Source: Rhizobium sp. P32RR-XVIII (lineage in GTDB: Bacteria; Pseudomonadota; Alphaproteobacteria; Rhizobiales; Rhizobiaceae). Taken from it: a stretch of DNA of 44,476 bases. The stretch lies in the NCBI RefSeq assembly GCF_012641395.1, contig NZ_JABAIH010000027.1, positions 1 to 44,476 on the forward strand, written 5' to 3'. Below the pieces are notes generated by a model that ran no database searches, had not been told where the DNA came from, and was given only the letters and a program-made list of their open reading frames with translations. The translations under genes were made by a program, and so were the position numbers. This document shows, one piece after another, positions 8,990 to 17,268 of this stretch. The stretch's first letter is position 1. Every line of letters begins with the position of its first letter.

Positions 8990-10275
8990 AGCGCCCGCCG
9001 CCCCGCCATGTCCAATCTACCTTACCCGAGAAGGCAGGCGGCGTTCAAAAATGCTCGGCAAAGAGATCGCTGCGGCCGGCGTAGAGCATCACCGTGCCAA
9101 GTTCGGGATGAAGTACATGTGGCGTAATCAGTTGCTCGCGTTTTTCCAGAAGCGTCCGCGATGCCTGATCGGTATGGAGGCTTGCGCAGGTTCTCACGAC
9201 TGGGGGCGCAGGCTTCAGAAGATGGGGCACGACGTCCGACTGATGCCGCCATCCTATGTGAAGCCTTACGTGAAGCGCGGGAAGACGGATGCTGCGGATG
9301 CGGCCGCCATTTGTGAAGCCGTGACGCGTCCCTCCATGCGGTTTGTCGCCATCAAGAGCGAAAGCTGCTCATCGGTTCTGGTTCTTCACCGGACGCGGGA
9401 CTTTCTGGTTCGCCAACGCACGCAGGTCGGCAACGCGATCCGAGCTCACATGACGGAGTTCGGCATCATAGTGGCGAAGGGCGCACAGAACGTCGATCGA
9501 TTGAAGCAACAACTGGATCAACTGCCGGAAGTGGCTCGAAGGCCCGTGGGTCTGCTCTTCGATCAGTTGGCCGAGACGAACAAGCGGATCGAGCGGTTGA
9601 CCGATGAGATCGAAGAGACCTATGTGGAAAAGCGAGACAAGCCAGCGTCTGGCCACGATCCCAGGTGTGGGGATGCTGTCGGCGACGATCATCGCAGCAA
9701 CGACGCCGGATGTCGACAACTTCGACTGCGCGAGAGACTATGCCGCCTGGCTCGGCCTTACTCCCAAGCCGCACTCCACCGGAGGCAAGCAGAAGGTGGG
9801 CAGGATCTCGAAGATGGGCAATCGGTATATCCGGCGATTGCAGTATCTGGGCGCCATGGCGCAGATCATGCTCAGATCCAGACTCAAGCGCGAACCGGGC
9901 TCGGACTGGCTATCGGGCATGCTGATGCGGAAGAAGAGGAAGGTAGTTGCGATCGTTTTGGCGCATCGCATGGCAAGAACAATTTTCGCCGTCCTTAGGG
10001 ACGGATCACGCTACGAGCCGCAAACAGCCTGATAGGCTCTCGGAATGGTCAGGGCAAAGTGAGGTGATGGCGAACAAGCGGAGACGAAGAACCGGGACAC
10101 CCCGATCAATCCGAAGCGCCTCGAGCGCGCTCGATTGAGTGGGACCTGTTCTCAAAGCGGATATTCATCAGGGCGCGCAGCGATCCCGTTGCACATTCAG
10201 ACGCCGTATACATGGCCGCAACCGACCTGTTCACCAAACCCGATCCGACCCTTGACCCGCAGGAGCCATCCATAC
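8990..10275 (+). mobile_element. IS110-family insertion sequence, degenerate (boundaries approximate)
   Basis: The transposase remnant at 9051-10032 is followed by ~240 bases whose layout (ACCCCGATCAA, CTCATTC-like CATTCATCAGGGC, GCCGTATACATGGCCGCAAC, CCATCCATACA) resembles the 3' non-coding tail of rhizobial IS110/IS1111-type elements as I remember them; this needs a database comparison. The right edge is placed at ~10275 because the IS630 reading frame stops matching its family there. The left edge is not defined. IS110 elements often lack terminal inverted repeats and target duplications, so none is expected. Confidence 0.45.
9051..10032 (+). pseudogene. IS110-family transposase (DEDD type), N-terminally truncated and frameshifted
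   Basis: The frame from 9051 contains LIGMEACAGSHDWGRRLQ, VRLMPPSYVKPYVKRGKTDAADA and ICEAVTRPSMRFV, the DEDD_Tnp_IS110 domain. A +1 shift at about 9610-9645 is needed to continue into TSQRLATIPGVGMLSATIIAAT and YAAWLGLTPKPHSTGGKQK, the Transposase_20 domain, ending at 10032. The start of the protein, where the family has its first catalytic Asp (IGIDVAK-like), is not found upstream in any frame. With a missing catalytic residue and a frameshift, it should be inactive. Confidence 0.85.
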
Positions 10276-11063
10276 ACAGATTGAGGTCGGGCGAGTATTT
10301 CGGCAGGAACCAAAGTCTGGCGCCGGCTGCCCTGATGGCCCGGCCAATAGCCTTGGCCTTGTGGGATCCGAGATTGTCGAGAATGACGATGTCGCCGGGG
10401 TTGAGGGTCAGGATCAGTTGTTGGTGGACATAGGCGCGGAAGCACTCGCCATTGATTGGGGCATCGAAGACGCAGGGCGCGGTGAGCCGATCGCAGCGCA
10501 AGGCGCCGAGGACGGTTGGGGTGCGCCAGCGGCCATGCGGTGCAAAGCCGCGCAGTCTCTTGCCTTTCGGTCCCCAGCCACGCAAGGGCGCCATGTTGGT
10601 CCTGATCCAGGTTTCGTCGATGAACACCAGCCGTTTCGGATCGAAGCGGCCTTGCCAGGCCTTCCAGCGTGTTCTGCGCCGGGCAATGTCGGCGCGGCCC
10701 TGCTCAAGGGCGAACAACGTTTTTTTTGAAGCGCAGGCCTTCCCGGCGCATGAATTGCCAGATGGCATTGTGAGAGACGATGACACCGCGGGCGGCCAGT
10801 TCGTCCTTCAGGCGAGGCAACGTCAGGTGCGAGGTCTGCTCGATCCTCTCCACGATGAAGGCACGATGCGGCTCCAGAATAGGCCGGCGATGGCCGCCCA
10901 TCTTGCCGGGCGACACGCTGCCCGTCGCCCGGTAGCGTTGCGACCACTTCACCACCGACGAGACGGCAATATCAAAACGATCCGCCACCACCCGGCAGCG
11001 CTGGCCGGCCGCAACCGCTGCAACAGCACGCTCACGTAGATCATTCGAATAGGGTCGCGTCAT
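10275..11063 (-). pseudogene. IS630-family transposase, frameshifted at an A-run and lacking its C-terminus
   Basis: The first part, from the ATG at 11063, encodes the helix-turn-helix region (TRPYSNDLRERAVAAVAAG, RYRATGSVSPGKMGGHRRP) and runs to a stop at 10704. The second part continues in another frame: FKKTLFALEQGRADIARRR, then the DDE domain with FIDETWIRTNMA and VILDNLGSHKAKAIGRAIR and WFLPKYSPDLN. The frames meet at eight consecutive A residues on the minus strand (10725-10732); skipping one A joins them. After SPDLN the usual PIEQ segment with the catalytic Glu is replaced by unrelated sequence (LCMDGS...), so the C-terminal ~50 residues are lost. It should be inactive. Confidence 0.85.
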
Positions 11064-11134
11064 GGACGCCGGCCTCCATCCAGCAGCCACTATGAATCAC
11101 AAACCTGCTGATTTGGGAATCTCATCTAGATTCC
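10275..11134 (-). mobile_element. IS630-family insertion sequence, truncated on its left side
   Basis: Only the transposase 5' side is left intact. On the right, the transposase start at 11063 is followed by ~70 bases ending in an inverted repeat, GGAATCT-CATCT-AGATTCC (11116-11134), which may lie near the element end. The left end, with the transposase C-terminus, is replaced by the IS110-type DNA. IS630 elements normally duplicate a TA target; the flank cannot be paired because one end is missing. Confidence 0.5.
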
Positions 11135-11174
11135 GAAAAGCCATGAACCGCTCTAGCGGCCGTTCTACGGGCAG

Positions 11175-11447
11175 TCATTTGCCACATGTAGTAGTGCTGA
11201 CGAATTCGATGAACGTTTTCGTATCCGGGACCAGGCCAGCTTGGACATCGTGCCAGACAAAGCCCAGCCTACTCGGCACCTGTCGCTCCTTGCAATGGCG
11301 CTCAATCGCAAGACGATGGTGACTCCCGCAGGTAAGAACGGTGAGGGCATGACCTTGGCGAGCCAATTCCAAAGCGAAATTCCAACCCTTGCCCAACGCG
11401 GATCCCGCACCCGGCTCGCAGGCATAGGCTGACAAAAGTGTACGCAT
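11175..11447 (-). pseudogene. Truncated glycosyltransferase family 4 (N-terminal remnant)
   Basis: The ATG at 11447 overlaps the stop of the dioxygenase gene by one base (TGATG), as in an operon. The product starts MRTLLSAYACEPGAGSALG and continues WNFALELARQGHALTVLTCG, the N-terminal strand-helix unit of GT4 enzymes that process surface polysaccharides. It ends after 90 residues near the IS630 end, whereas GT4 enzymes are about 370-420 residues. The donor domain is absent. Insertion and deletion at this junction probably removed the rest. Confidence 0.75.
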
Positions 11448-12367
11448 CAAAATTCGGACCTAGAAGCTTGGTGGGATGAATAGGGCTTCCCAATCAGGGG
11501 CGGGGCAACGTTGCTGACAGCGAGCTGCGTCAGCACCTCTGGGCTGAGCGTGCCCCGAACCCCAGGATGCCACTTCCGGCCTTCCTCAACATAGGAATAG
11601 GTCCATGCATCAGGCGGACCAAAGGTCATGAAAATCGCGACCCTGTCGGGAACCCTGCCGATCCATCGAATGATCGAGCGCGTCAAGGTGAAAGCCTTTT
11701 GCGCGTCCAGGCGAAGCCGCGGCGCAATCCGCTCAAAGAGCCTGCGTGCAGCCCTGTCAACCAATGTCGGCATTTGCCCGGCATGTTCGATACGTACGTC
11801 GAAGACGATAGCGTCACCCGCCCGCACGGCGACTGCCTTCTCTGGCATGCTCTGATTCAGGGCCTTAAGATGAGATCTTGGTCGAATCTTCAATGTCGCT
11901 CGCGAGTTTTCGTCCTGATCCTGCAGGTAGAACGCGATCTTGTAGACCCTGAAACTCTCGTCCGAGAAAATACTTCCATCAAGGGAGGCGCGATGGTGGG
12001 GAACATCATGATGCCATGACGAGGTCGTGTTGATCATCAGATCGCATTCGCCGGTAAGAACGACCTCGAGCGGGTGAGTGATTTCCTTAAGGCGATTGAG
12101 GATCGTATCGGAAGTCAGCAATTTGGCGACTTCCTCTACGACATACATGGCATGAAGCTGGAATTTGCCACCGTACTTATACTGCCCTCCCGACTTCAGG
12201 TATTGTGTGACCGCCAGCCGTAAGCGTTTCACCTGCTCAGGGGTCAGGACTTCCCTGATGACAATATAACCATTGGAGCTCAAATCTTTCTGCAGCCGGT
12301 TGGCTCTGCCGGGCACATCTGAGGGCTCATCAGCCGACGCTCCCAGTTCGCCTATTTGGTTAACCAA
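11447..12367 (-). CDS. Phytanoyl-CoA dioxygenase (PhyH)-family Fe(II)/2-oxoglutarate oxygenase
   Basis: 306 residues. The double-stranded beta-helix iron site is visible as HxD in SSWHHDVPHH and a distal His in RIEHAGQMP, with Arg residues following (RAARR) that could bind 2-oxoglutarate. The N-terminal LSSNGYIVIREVLTPEQVKRLR is typical for PhyH proteins. PhyH enzymes hydroxylate diverse small molecules; within this locus a sugar residue or lipid is possible, but the substrate is unknown. The start is TTG at 12367 with a strong ribosome-binding site (GGGAGAG); the next in-frame ATG is far inside. It is followed by the truncated glycosyltransferase. The 267-base spacer to the next plus-strand gene (12368-12634) should hold the divergent promoters, with no clear motif. 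Confidence 0.75.
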   Translation of the reverse strand: MVNQIGELGASADEPSDVPGRANRLQKDLSSNGYIVIREVLTPEQVKRLRLAVTQYLKSGGQYKYGGKFQLHAMYVVEEVAKLLTSDTILNRLKEITHPLEVVLTGECDLMINTTSSWHHDVPHHRASLDGSIFSDESFRVYKIAFYLQDQDENSRATLKIRPRSHLKALNQSMPEKAVAVRAGDAIVFDVRIEHAGQMPTLVDRAARRLFERIAPRLRLDAQKAFTLTRSIIRWIGRVPDRVAIFMTFGPPDAWTYSYVEEGRKWHPGVRGTLSPEVLTQLAVSNVAPPLIGKPYSSHQASRSEF

Positions 12368-12634
12368 GTCTCTCTCCCAACTTATCCGCGAGAAAGCGAC
12401 TATCCTTCTACGGTTCCGCGAAGGTCAAACCGTTCTTTCGGGGGAACGCTCATCAAAAAGAGCAACGTGACGAGCACTGAGGACATAGCCTTACTTCAAA
12501 CATCGTAAGTCATTCGGCGCGAGCGGTAGAAATATGAAGTTCCTTCTACGCCCAATAGTTGGAACGGCAAGTATGGAGGCAAGCGGCCTGCCGGCATATG
12601 CTGATAATAGTTTCAGATCGCGGAAGCGCAGGTC

Positions 12635-13444
12635 ATGAGAAAGCCACCAGCAGACAGCAGCCAAACTTCAGCTCTCAATCCAAAATGGACTAATGTCCTT
12701 GGTGTTCGCGTTTCGGCAGTCAATCTCAAAAGCGCGACTGGACTTATTCAAAAGGCGATTGAAGACGGCAAGAAAGAATATGTGTGCGTTCGCGACGCAC
12801 ACGGCATCGTCCGATGTCAAAAGGATCCCGAGCTTCGGTCTATACATAATCGGGCGTTCCTCGTGACGCCCGACGGCATGCCGTTGGTATGGGCATTGAA
12901 CCATGCTGGCCATTTGGAAAGCGGCAGGGTATACGGACCTGACCTCATGTTATCTGTTTTCGAAGCTGGCAGATCCAAGGGCTTGCGCCACTTCCTTTAT
13001 GGCGCAACAGCCAAGACGTTGGAGAAACTGCGGGCGCGACTTCTCGTGAAATTCCCGGAAGCGCAGATCGCCGGTTACTATGCACCGCCTTTTCACGAAC
13101 TATCAATGCAAGAGGAGGCGGATATTGCTGAGCGGATCAATCGGTCAGGCGCGGATATCATCTGGGTAGGACTTGGCAGCCCCAAGCAGGAACTCTGGAT
13201 GGCGCGCATGCGCGATCGTCTAGAGGCTTCGATGCTCATCGGTGTCGGCGCTGCAGTCGATTTCCACGCCGGCCTCAAGCGGCAGGCTCCGAGGATCATC
13301 CAAAGAAGCGGCTTCGAATGGGCGTTTCGTCTTTTGTGCGAGCCGCGACGGCTGTGGCGGCGCTATGCGCTCGTCGTGCCGACCTTCATCTCACTGACTG
13401 CATTACAGAGACTGGGGCTTCGGAAGTTTCCGATCAAAGAATAG
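12635..13444 (+). CDS. WecG/TagA/CpsF-family glycosyltransferase (GT26)
   Basis: 269 residues, the usual length. VLGVRVSAVNLKSATGLIQKAI begins the domain, VTPDGMPLVWAL carries the conserved catalytic-region Asp, and DIIWVGLGSPKQELWMARM is the family signature. FDFHAGLKRQAPRIIQRSGFEWAFRLLCEPRRLWRRY-type residues close it. GT26 enzymes transfer an N-acetylaminosugar or related hexose to the lipid-linked primer, often as the second sugar of the repeat unit (WecG, TagA). It lies just before the initiating undecaprenyl-phosphate transferase (50-base gap), consistent with early steps of repeat-unit assembly. Confidence 0.9.
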   Translation: MRKPPADSSQTSALNPKWTNVLGVRVSAVNLKSATGLIQKAIEDGKKEYVCVRDAHGIVRCQKDPELRSIHNRAFLVTPDGMPLVWALNHAGHLESGRVYGPDLMLSVFEAGRSKGLRHFLYGATAKTLEKLRARLLVKFPEAQIAGYYAPPFHELSMQEEADIAERINRSGADIIWVGLGSPKQELWMARMRDRLEASMLIGVGAAVDFHAGLKRQAPRIIQRSGFEWAFRLLCEPRRLWRRYALVVPTFISLTALQRLGLRKFPIKE

Positions 13445-13494
13445 GTCTGTAGATCGAGCGCGCCGAAACAAAGACCTAGAGGGGTGAAATCATC

Positions 13495-14994
13495 ATGTCT
13501 TCATTCGCGTCGTCAGCAATGACATCCGGCCTGTCGAAGGCAGACACCACGAATGACGTGGCCACGCGGACGGTTCCGACAAACTCTGTCCCACCCGTAA
13601 CAAACCCCACCCCAACTGCTGAGTTCTCCAAGCAGTCGGGGCTGAAAATGCCAGTTCCACTAAGGCGCAGATTCCCCCGGCTTGCCACCTCATCACTTCT
13701 GGTTGCTGGCGACATCGCGGCCTATCTAGTGGCCTATTTCCTTCTCCTGCCGTTCCTTCCGGACGGCTCGGAGAGTACGGTACTGAACCGTGCTTTTGCC
13801 CTCGCAGCATTGGCGGCAATCGTTCTTTATGCGTCGGACGCGCTCTATCCTGGATATCGGCTTCACGACCACGAACATCTGCGCCGCCGCACGACCGCTT
13901 CCGTCAAGGTGGCTGCCCTCGCGGCGGTCGGTGCGATCCTCCTGCCAGAAGGGTCAGGACTGCTGCTTGCCACCCTTGGCTTCCTTGGCCTCGGGCTGAT
14001 GGTTCAACCTGTCATGCATTGGGTCGCGCGAGGCATGTGCTGGAGGCTTGGAATCTGGGGAGAACGGGCGGTGATCATAGCCGGCCGCAATCGTGTCCCC
14101 GCGCTCATGACTCATTTCACCGACCACTGGCAGTACGGCATTCGGCCGGAACCCTTTTCACCCGATACTCCGGAAATATTACCGGATAACGGGCCACCTA
14201 TTGCCTTGATTGCCGGTGATACGGACTCGCTTATGGCCGAGTTGGCAACGATGCGTCGAAAGTTCGCTGAAGTCATTCTCCTTTCCGACACGCCGAACTT
14301 CAAGGTCACTGGATTGCGGCCTGCGGACGTCGGCGGGGAGATCGGTATTCGCTTGGCCATGGCCGGGAGCTCGGCAAACTCGAACCTGGTTCGTCGAGCC
14401 CTCGATCTCGCGATCGCTATCCCTGCTATGCTGCTGGTTGTGCCCTTCATTCTAATTGCTGCGGCCGCGATCTATGCCATCGATCCGGGACCCGTTTTCT
14501 TCAGACAGGCGAGGGAAGGTTTGTCTGGCAAGCCGGTGCACGTCTTGAAACTGAGAACAATGTATAGGGATGCGGAACAGCGGCTGGAAGCGTTGTTCCG
14601 GAAGAATCCAGCCATACGAAACGAGTGGTCAACTCACTTCAAGCTTAGGCAGGATCCGCGCGTCTTGCCGGTGATTGGGCATCTCCTTCGCTCGACGAGC
14701 TTCGACGAACTCCCGCAACTGGCGAACATCATTGCCGGGGAGATGGCCATCGTGGGACCGCGCCCCTTTCCGGAATACCACCTCGTGGCGATGGATCCTG
14801 AATTTCGCGACAAGCGGCGTTCGGTAACGCCGGGACTTACGGGCCTTTGGCAGATATCCGAGCGAAGCAATGCCGATCTCAGACTGCAGCAACAACTTGA
14901 CGAGTTCTACATCGACAACAGGTCCCTGTGGTTCGACTGGCACATCCTCCTGAGCACAATTCCTGCGGTCTTCAAGCGCAATGGAGCTTACTGA
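13495..14994 (+). CDS. Undecaprenyl-phosphate sugar-1-phosphate transferase (WcaJ/ExoY type, initiating enzyme)
   Basis: 499 residues. The N-terminal ~55 residues are polar, followed by four to five hydrophobic segments and a CoA-binding-like domain (GERAVIIAGRNRVPAL). The C-terminal bacterial sugar transferase domain from about residue 300 contains one more membrane helix (LDLAIAIPAMLLVVPFILIA), VHVLKLRTMYRDAE, LRSTSFDELPQLANIIAGEM, VGPRPFPEY and PGLTGLWQISERS, all hallmark motifs. It attaches the first sugar phosphate to undecaprenyl phosphate at the inner membrane. The ATG at 13495 has a G-rich ribosome-binding site (GAGGGG). Whether the sugar is glucose, galactose or an N-acetylated sugar cannot be told. 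Confidence 0.92.
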   Translation: MSSFASSAMTSGLSKADTTNDVATRTVPTNSVPPVTNPTPTAEFSKQSGLKMPVPLRRRFPRLATSSLLVAGDIAAYLVAYFLLLPFLPDGSESTVLNRAFALAALAAIVLYASDALYPGYRLHDHEHLRRRTTASVKVAALAAVGAILLPEGSGLLLATLGFLGLGLMVQPVMHWVARGMCWRLGIWGERAVIIAGRNRVPALMTHFTDHWQYGIRPEPFSPDTPEILPDNGPPIALIAGDTDSLMAELATMRRKFAEVILLSDTPNFKVTGLRPADVGGEIGIRLAMAGSSANSNLVRRALDLAIAIPAMLLVVPFILIAAAAIYAIDPGPVFFRQAREGLSGKPVHVLKLRTMYRDAEQRLEALFRKNPAIRNEWSTHFKLRQDPRVLPVIGHLLRSTSFDELPQLANIIAGEMAIVGPRPFPEYHLVAMDPEFRDKRRSVTPGLTGLWQISERSNADLRLQQQLDEFYIDNRSLWFDWHILLSTIPAVFKRNGAY

Positions 14995-15039
14995 CCTGTT
15001 TCTCGTCCTGCGGGCAAACACCAACGATGGAGCACAGCA

Positions 15040-16083
15040 ATGCACGGACAAAAGCGAGTTATGGTTACCGGTGGCACCGGATTCTTAGGATCGTTCCTGT
15101 GCGAAAGGCTTTTGACAGAGGGCAATGACGTCCTCTGTGTGGACAATTACTACACCGGCTCACGAGACAACGTGCTGCATCTTCTGGACGATCCCCACTT
15201 CGAGACCATTCGCCACGACGTCACGTTTCCGCTTTATGTGGAGATCGACGAGATCTACAATCTCGCCTGCCCGGCATCTCCGGTCCACTACCAGATCGAT
15301 CCGGTGCAGACCGTGAAGACGAATGTGCACGGGGCCATCAACATGCTCGGCTTGGCCAAACGCACCAAGGCCAAGATTTTGCAGGCATCCACGAGCGAAG
15401 TATACGGCGATCCCGCTGTCCACCCTCAGCCCGAAGAATATCGAGGCAGCGTCAACCCAATAGGTCCGCGGGCATGCTATGACGAAGGCAAGCGGTGCGC
15501 CGAAACGCTGTTTTTCGATTATCACCGTCAATATGGCTTAGGAATCCGAGTGGCGCGGATATTCAATACCTATGGGCCGCGAATGCACCCTAATGATGGT
15601 CGCGTCGTGTCCAATTTCATCGTTCAGGCGCTTCGGAACGAGCCGATCACGATTTTCGGGGACGGAACGCAAACGCGGTCGTTCTGCTACGTGGACGACC
15701 TGATCGACGGCCTTATCCGCCTGATGAGTGCGCCCGCTGGGGTCACTGGCCCAATCAACCTCGGCAATCCAGGCGAATTTCAGGTTCGTGAACTGGCCGA
15801 AATGGTGATCGAAATGACGGGATCGAGATCGGGCATGGTCTTCAAGCCTCTGCCGACCGACGACCCGACACAGCGGAAGCCGGACATCAGCCGCGCAAGG
15901 CAAGAACTGGGCTGGCAGCCAACGGTGAGCCTGCGCGAAGGTCTGGAGAAGACGATCGCCTATTTCGAGTGGGCCCTTTCCGGCGGAGTAAGGAGCGTAC
16001 TCAAGACCAAGTCACGCCAAGAGGCTTATCCGCACCTGCTTTCTCCGAATGCCGGACTTACTATTCCAGAAGCCACGCGATAG
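15040..16083 (+). CDS. UDP-glucuronate decarboxylase (UDP-xylose synthase), SDR family
   Basis: 347 residues. The NAD-binding GGTGFLGS sits at residues 11-18, and the catalytic triad is visible as STSE near 117-120 and CYDEGK (Tyr147, Lys151). DNYYTGSRDN, NLACPASPVHYQ, RIFNTYGPRMHPNDGRVVSNFI and FGDGTQTRSFCYVDDL follow the UXS pattern closely and distinguish it from GalE or RmlB. The enzyme oxidises and decarboxylates UDP-glucuronate to UDP-xylose in the cytoplasm. The start has a GGAG site. The gene overlaps or abuts the GT8 gene, so xylose (or a derived 4-keto pentose) may be a component of the polysaccharide. Confidence 0.9.
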   Translation: MHGQKRVMVTGGTGFLGSFLCERLLTEGNDVLCVDNYYTGSRDNVLHLLDDPHFETIRHDVTFPLYVEIDEIYNLACPASPVHYQIDPVQTVKTNVHGAINMLGLAKRTKAKILQASTSEVYGDPAVHPQPEEYRGSVNPIGPRACYDEGKRCAETLFFDYHRQYGLGIRVARIFNTYGPRMHPNDGRVVSNFIVQALRNEPITIFGDGTQTRSFCYVDDLIDGLIRLMSAPAGVTGPINLGNPGEFQVRELAEMVIEMTGSRSGMVFKPLPTDDPTQRKPDISRARQELGWQPTVSLREGLEKTIAYFEWALSGGVRSVLKTKSRQEAYPHLLSPNAGLTIPEATR

Positions 16084-16087
16084 GGAC

Positions 16088-17200
16088 ATGCAAATCGAGG
16101 CTGGTTTTTGTTTCAATGGTGTCGGAAACATGGATTCACGTAGCGTTCTAACAAGAGCCGCCACTGCAGGCACAAAAAAGGTATTGGGTCCAATCGTGCT
16201 TGCGGTTGATGCGGCGTATGTGGTGCCTTTGGCGACCGCGCTTAGATCAATCGCTGAGAACAACACGCGCGCGTGGCCCTTGAATATCCATATTATTTAT
16301 GAGGGGATCAACGATGAAACAAAGAGACGCGTTTTTGATTCGCTGCCCAAGGACTCTGCAGTAATACAGTGGCACCTTATCGACACCATATCCTTGGCGG
16401 GCGAGTTTTCCACTCGTCCTGGGGTCTCGAAGATGACCTTTTCAAGGATTGTTCTGCCGCGTTTCCTTCCGGCGACCTGCAGCAGGGTCCTGTATTTGGA
16501 TGGCGATATCCTTGTACTTAATGGTCTGGAGGACTTGTGGAATATCGATCTAGGCGATGCGGTAATCGGTGCCGTCCCTGACTACTGCCTGGACAGTGTT
16601 GCGAGCAATGGACGAAGCCCTAAAAGCAGTCTTCGGGTCGAACGCTACTTCAACGCCGGCGTGCTTCTTATCGACCTCGCAAAATGGCGAAACGAGCGGA
16701 TATCAGAAAGAGCACTGGAATATCTCGATCGCTTCCCAACCGCGGAATACTCTGACCAGGACGCTCTCAACGCCGTCTGCGACGGAAAGTGGAAAGTGTT
16801 GGAACACACTTGGAATTTCCAATTCGATCCGTCGCAAATGATTGCAAGTACCGCGCTCGAGCAAAAGCTCGCGATCGTTCATTTTGTGACCTACGTGAAA
16901 CCTTGGAAACCAGGGAGCTTGAGCCCGAACGTAGCGCTCTACGATACGTTTCGATCCCGAACCCGCTTTGCGCTTACTCGTCGCGATCGCGTTCATGGTG
17001 CATTGAAGCGTGTAGGCTCTAGGCTCCTTGCTCGGTCCGCCTTGTTGCGAGCTGCATGGGCCTGGACAAAATCGATCATGCGTACACATGTCTTAACGTC
17101 TGCGAAGTCAATCGGAGAGCCAAGATCAGAGTGGACCGAAGCCAAGCAGGAATACCACGGAACCTCTCGGGACGAGGATAGGGCGGTACGTCGTTACTGA
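16088..17200 (+). CDS. Glycosyltransferase family 8 (LgtC/GspA-like)
   Basis: 370 residues from the ATG at 16088, which has AGGGA just upstream; 16049 (overlapping the previous gene) and 16130 are other in-frame ATGs. IVLAVDAAYVVPLATALRSI opens the GT-A fold, LYLDGDILVLNGLEDLWNID holds the DxD metal site, and FNAGVLLIDLAKWR and YSDQDALNAV followed by HFVTYVKPWK are GT8 hallmarks. GT8 enzymes are retaining transferases, often of galactose or glucose. It follows UXS by four bases and precedes a GT2 gene, so all three are probably co-transcribed. Confidence 0.9.
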   Translation: MQIEAGFCFNGVGNMDSRSVLTRAATAGTKKVLGPIVLAVDAAYVVPLATALRSIAENNTRAWPLNIHIIYEGINDETKRRVFDSLPKDSAVIQWHLIDTISLAGEFSTRPGVSKMTFSRIVLPRFLPATCSRVLYLDGDILVLNGLEDLWNIDLGDAVIGAVPDYCLDSVASNGRSPKSSLRVERYFNAGVLLIDLAKWRNERISERALEYLDRFPTAEYSDQDALNAVCDGKWKVLEHTWNFQFDPSQMIASTALEQKLAIVHFVTYVKPWKPGSLSPNVALYDTFRSRTRFALTRRDRVHGALKRVGSRLLARSALLRAAWAWTKSIMRTHVLTSAKSIGEPRSEWTEAKQEYHGTSRDEDRAVRRY

Positions 17201-17268
17201 AACAGTGTGATGCCATCCGGAAATTTACGAGGCGCCCTGACGCTGCGGCTGACTGCGGAGGAACAAGC

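Noticed and set aside
10121..10134. Perfect palindrome TCGAGCGCGCTCGA
   Set aside because: It lies within the degenerate tail of the IS110-type element and is GC-rich enough to arise by chance; no gene start is nearby.
12526..12549. GTAGAA/TTCTAC inverted repeat upstream of the GT26 gene
   Set aside because: Only six-base arms with a twelve-base spacer, not better than expected by chance.
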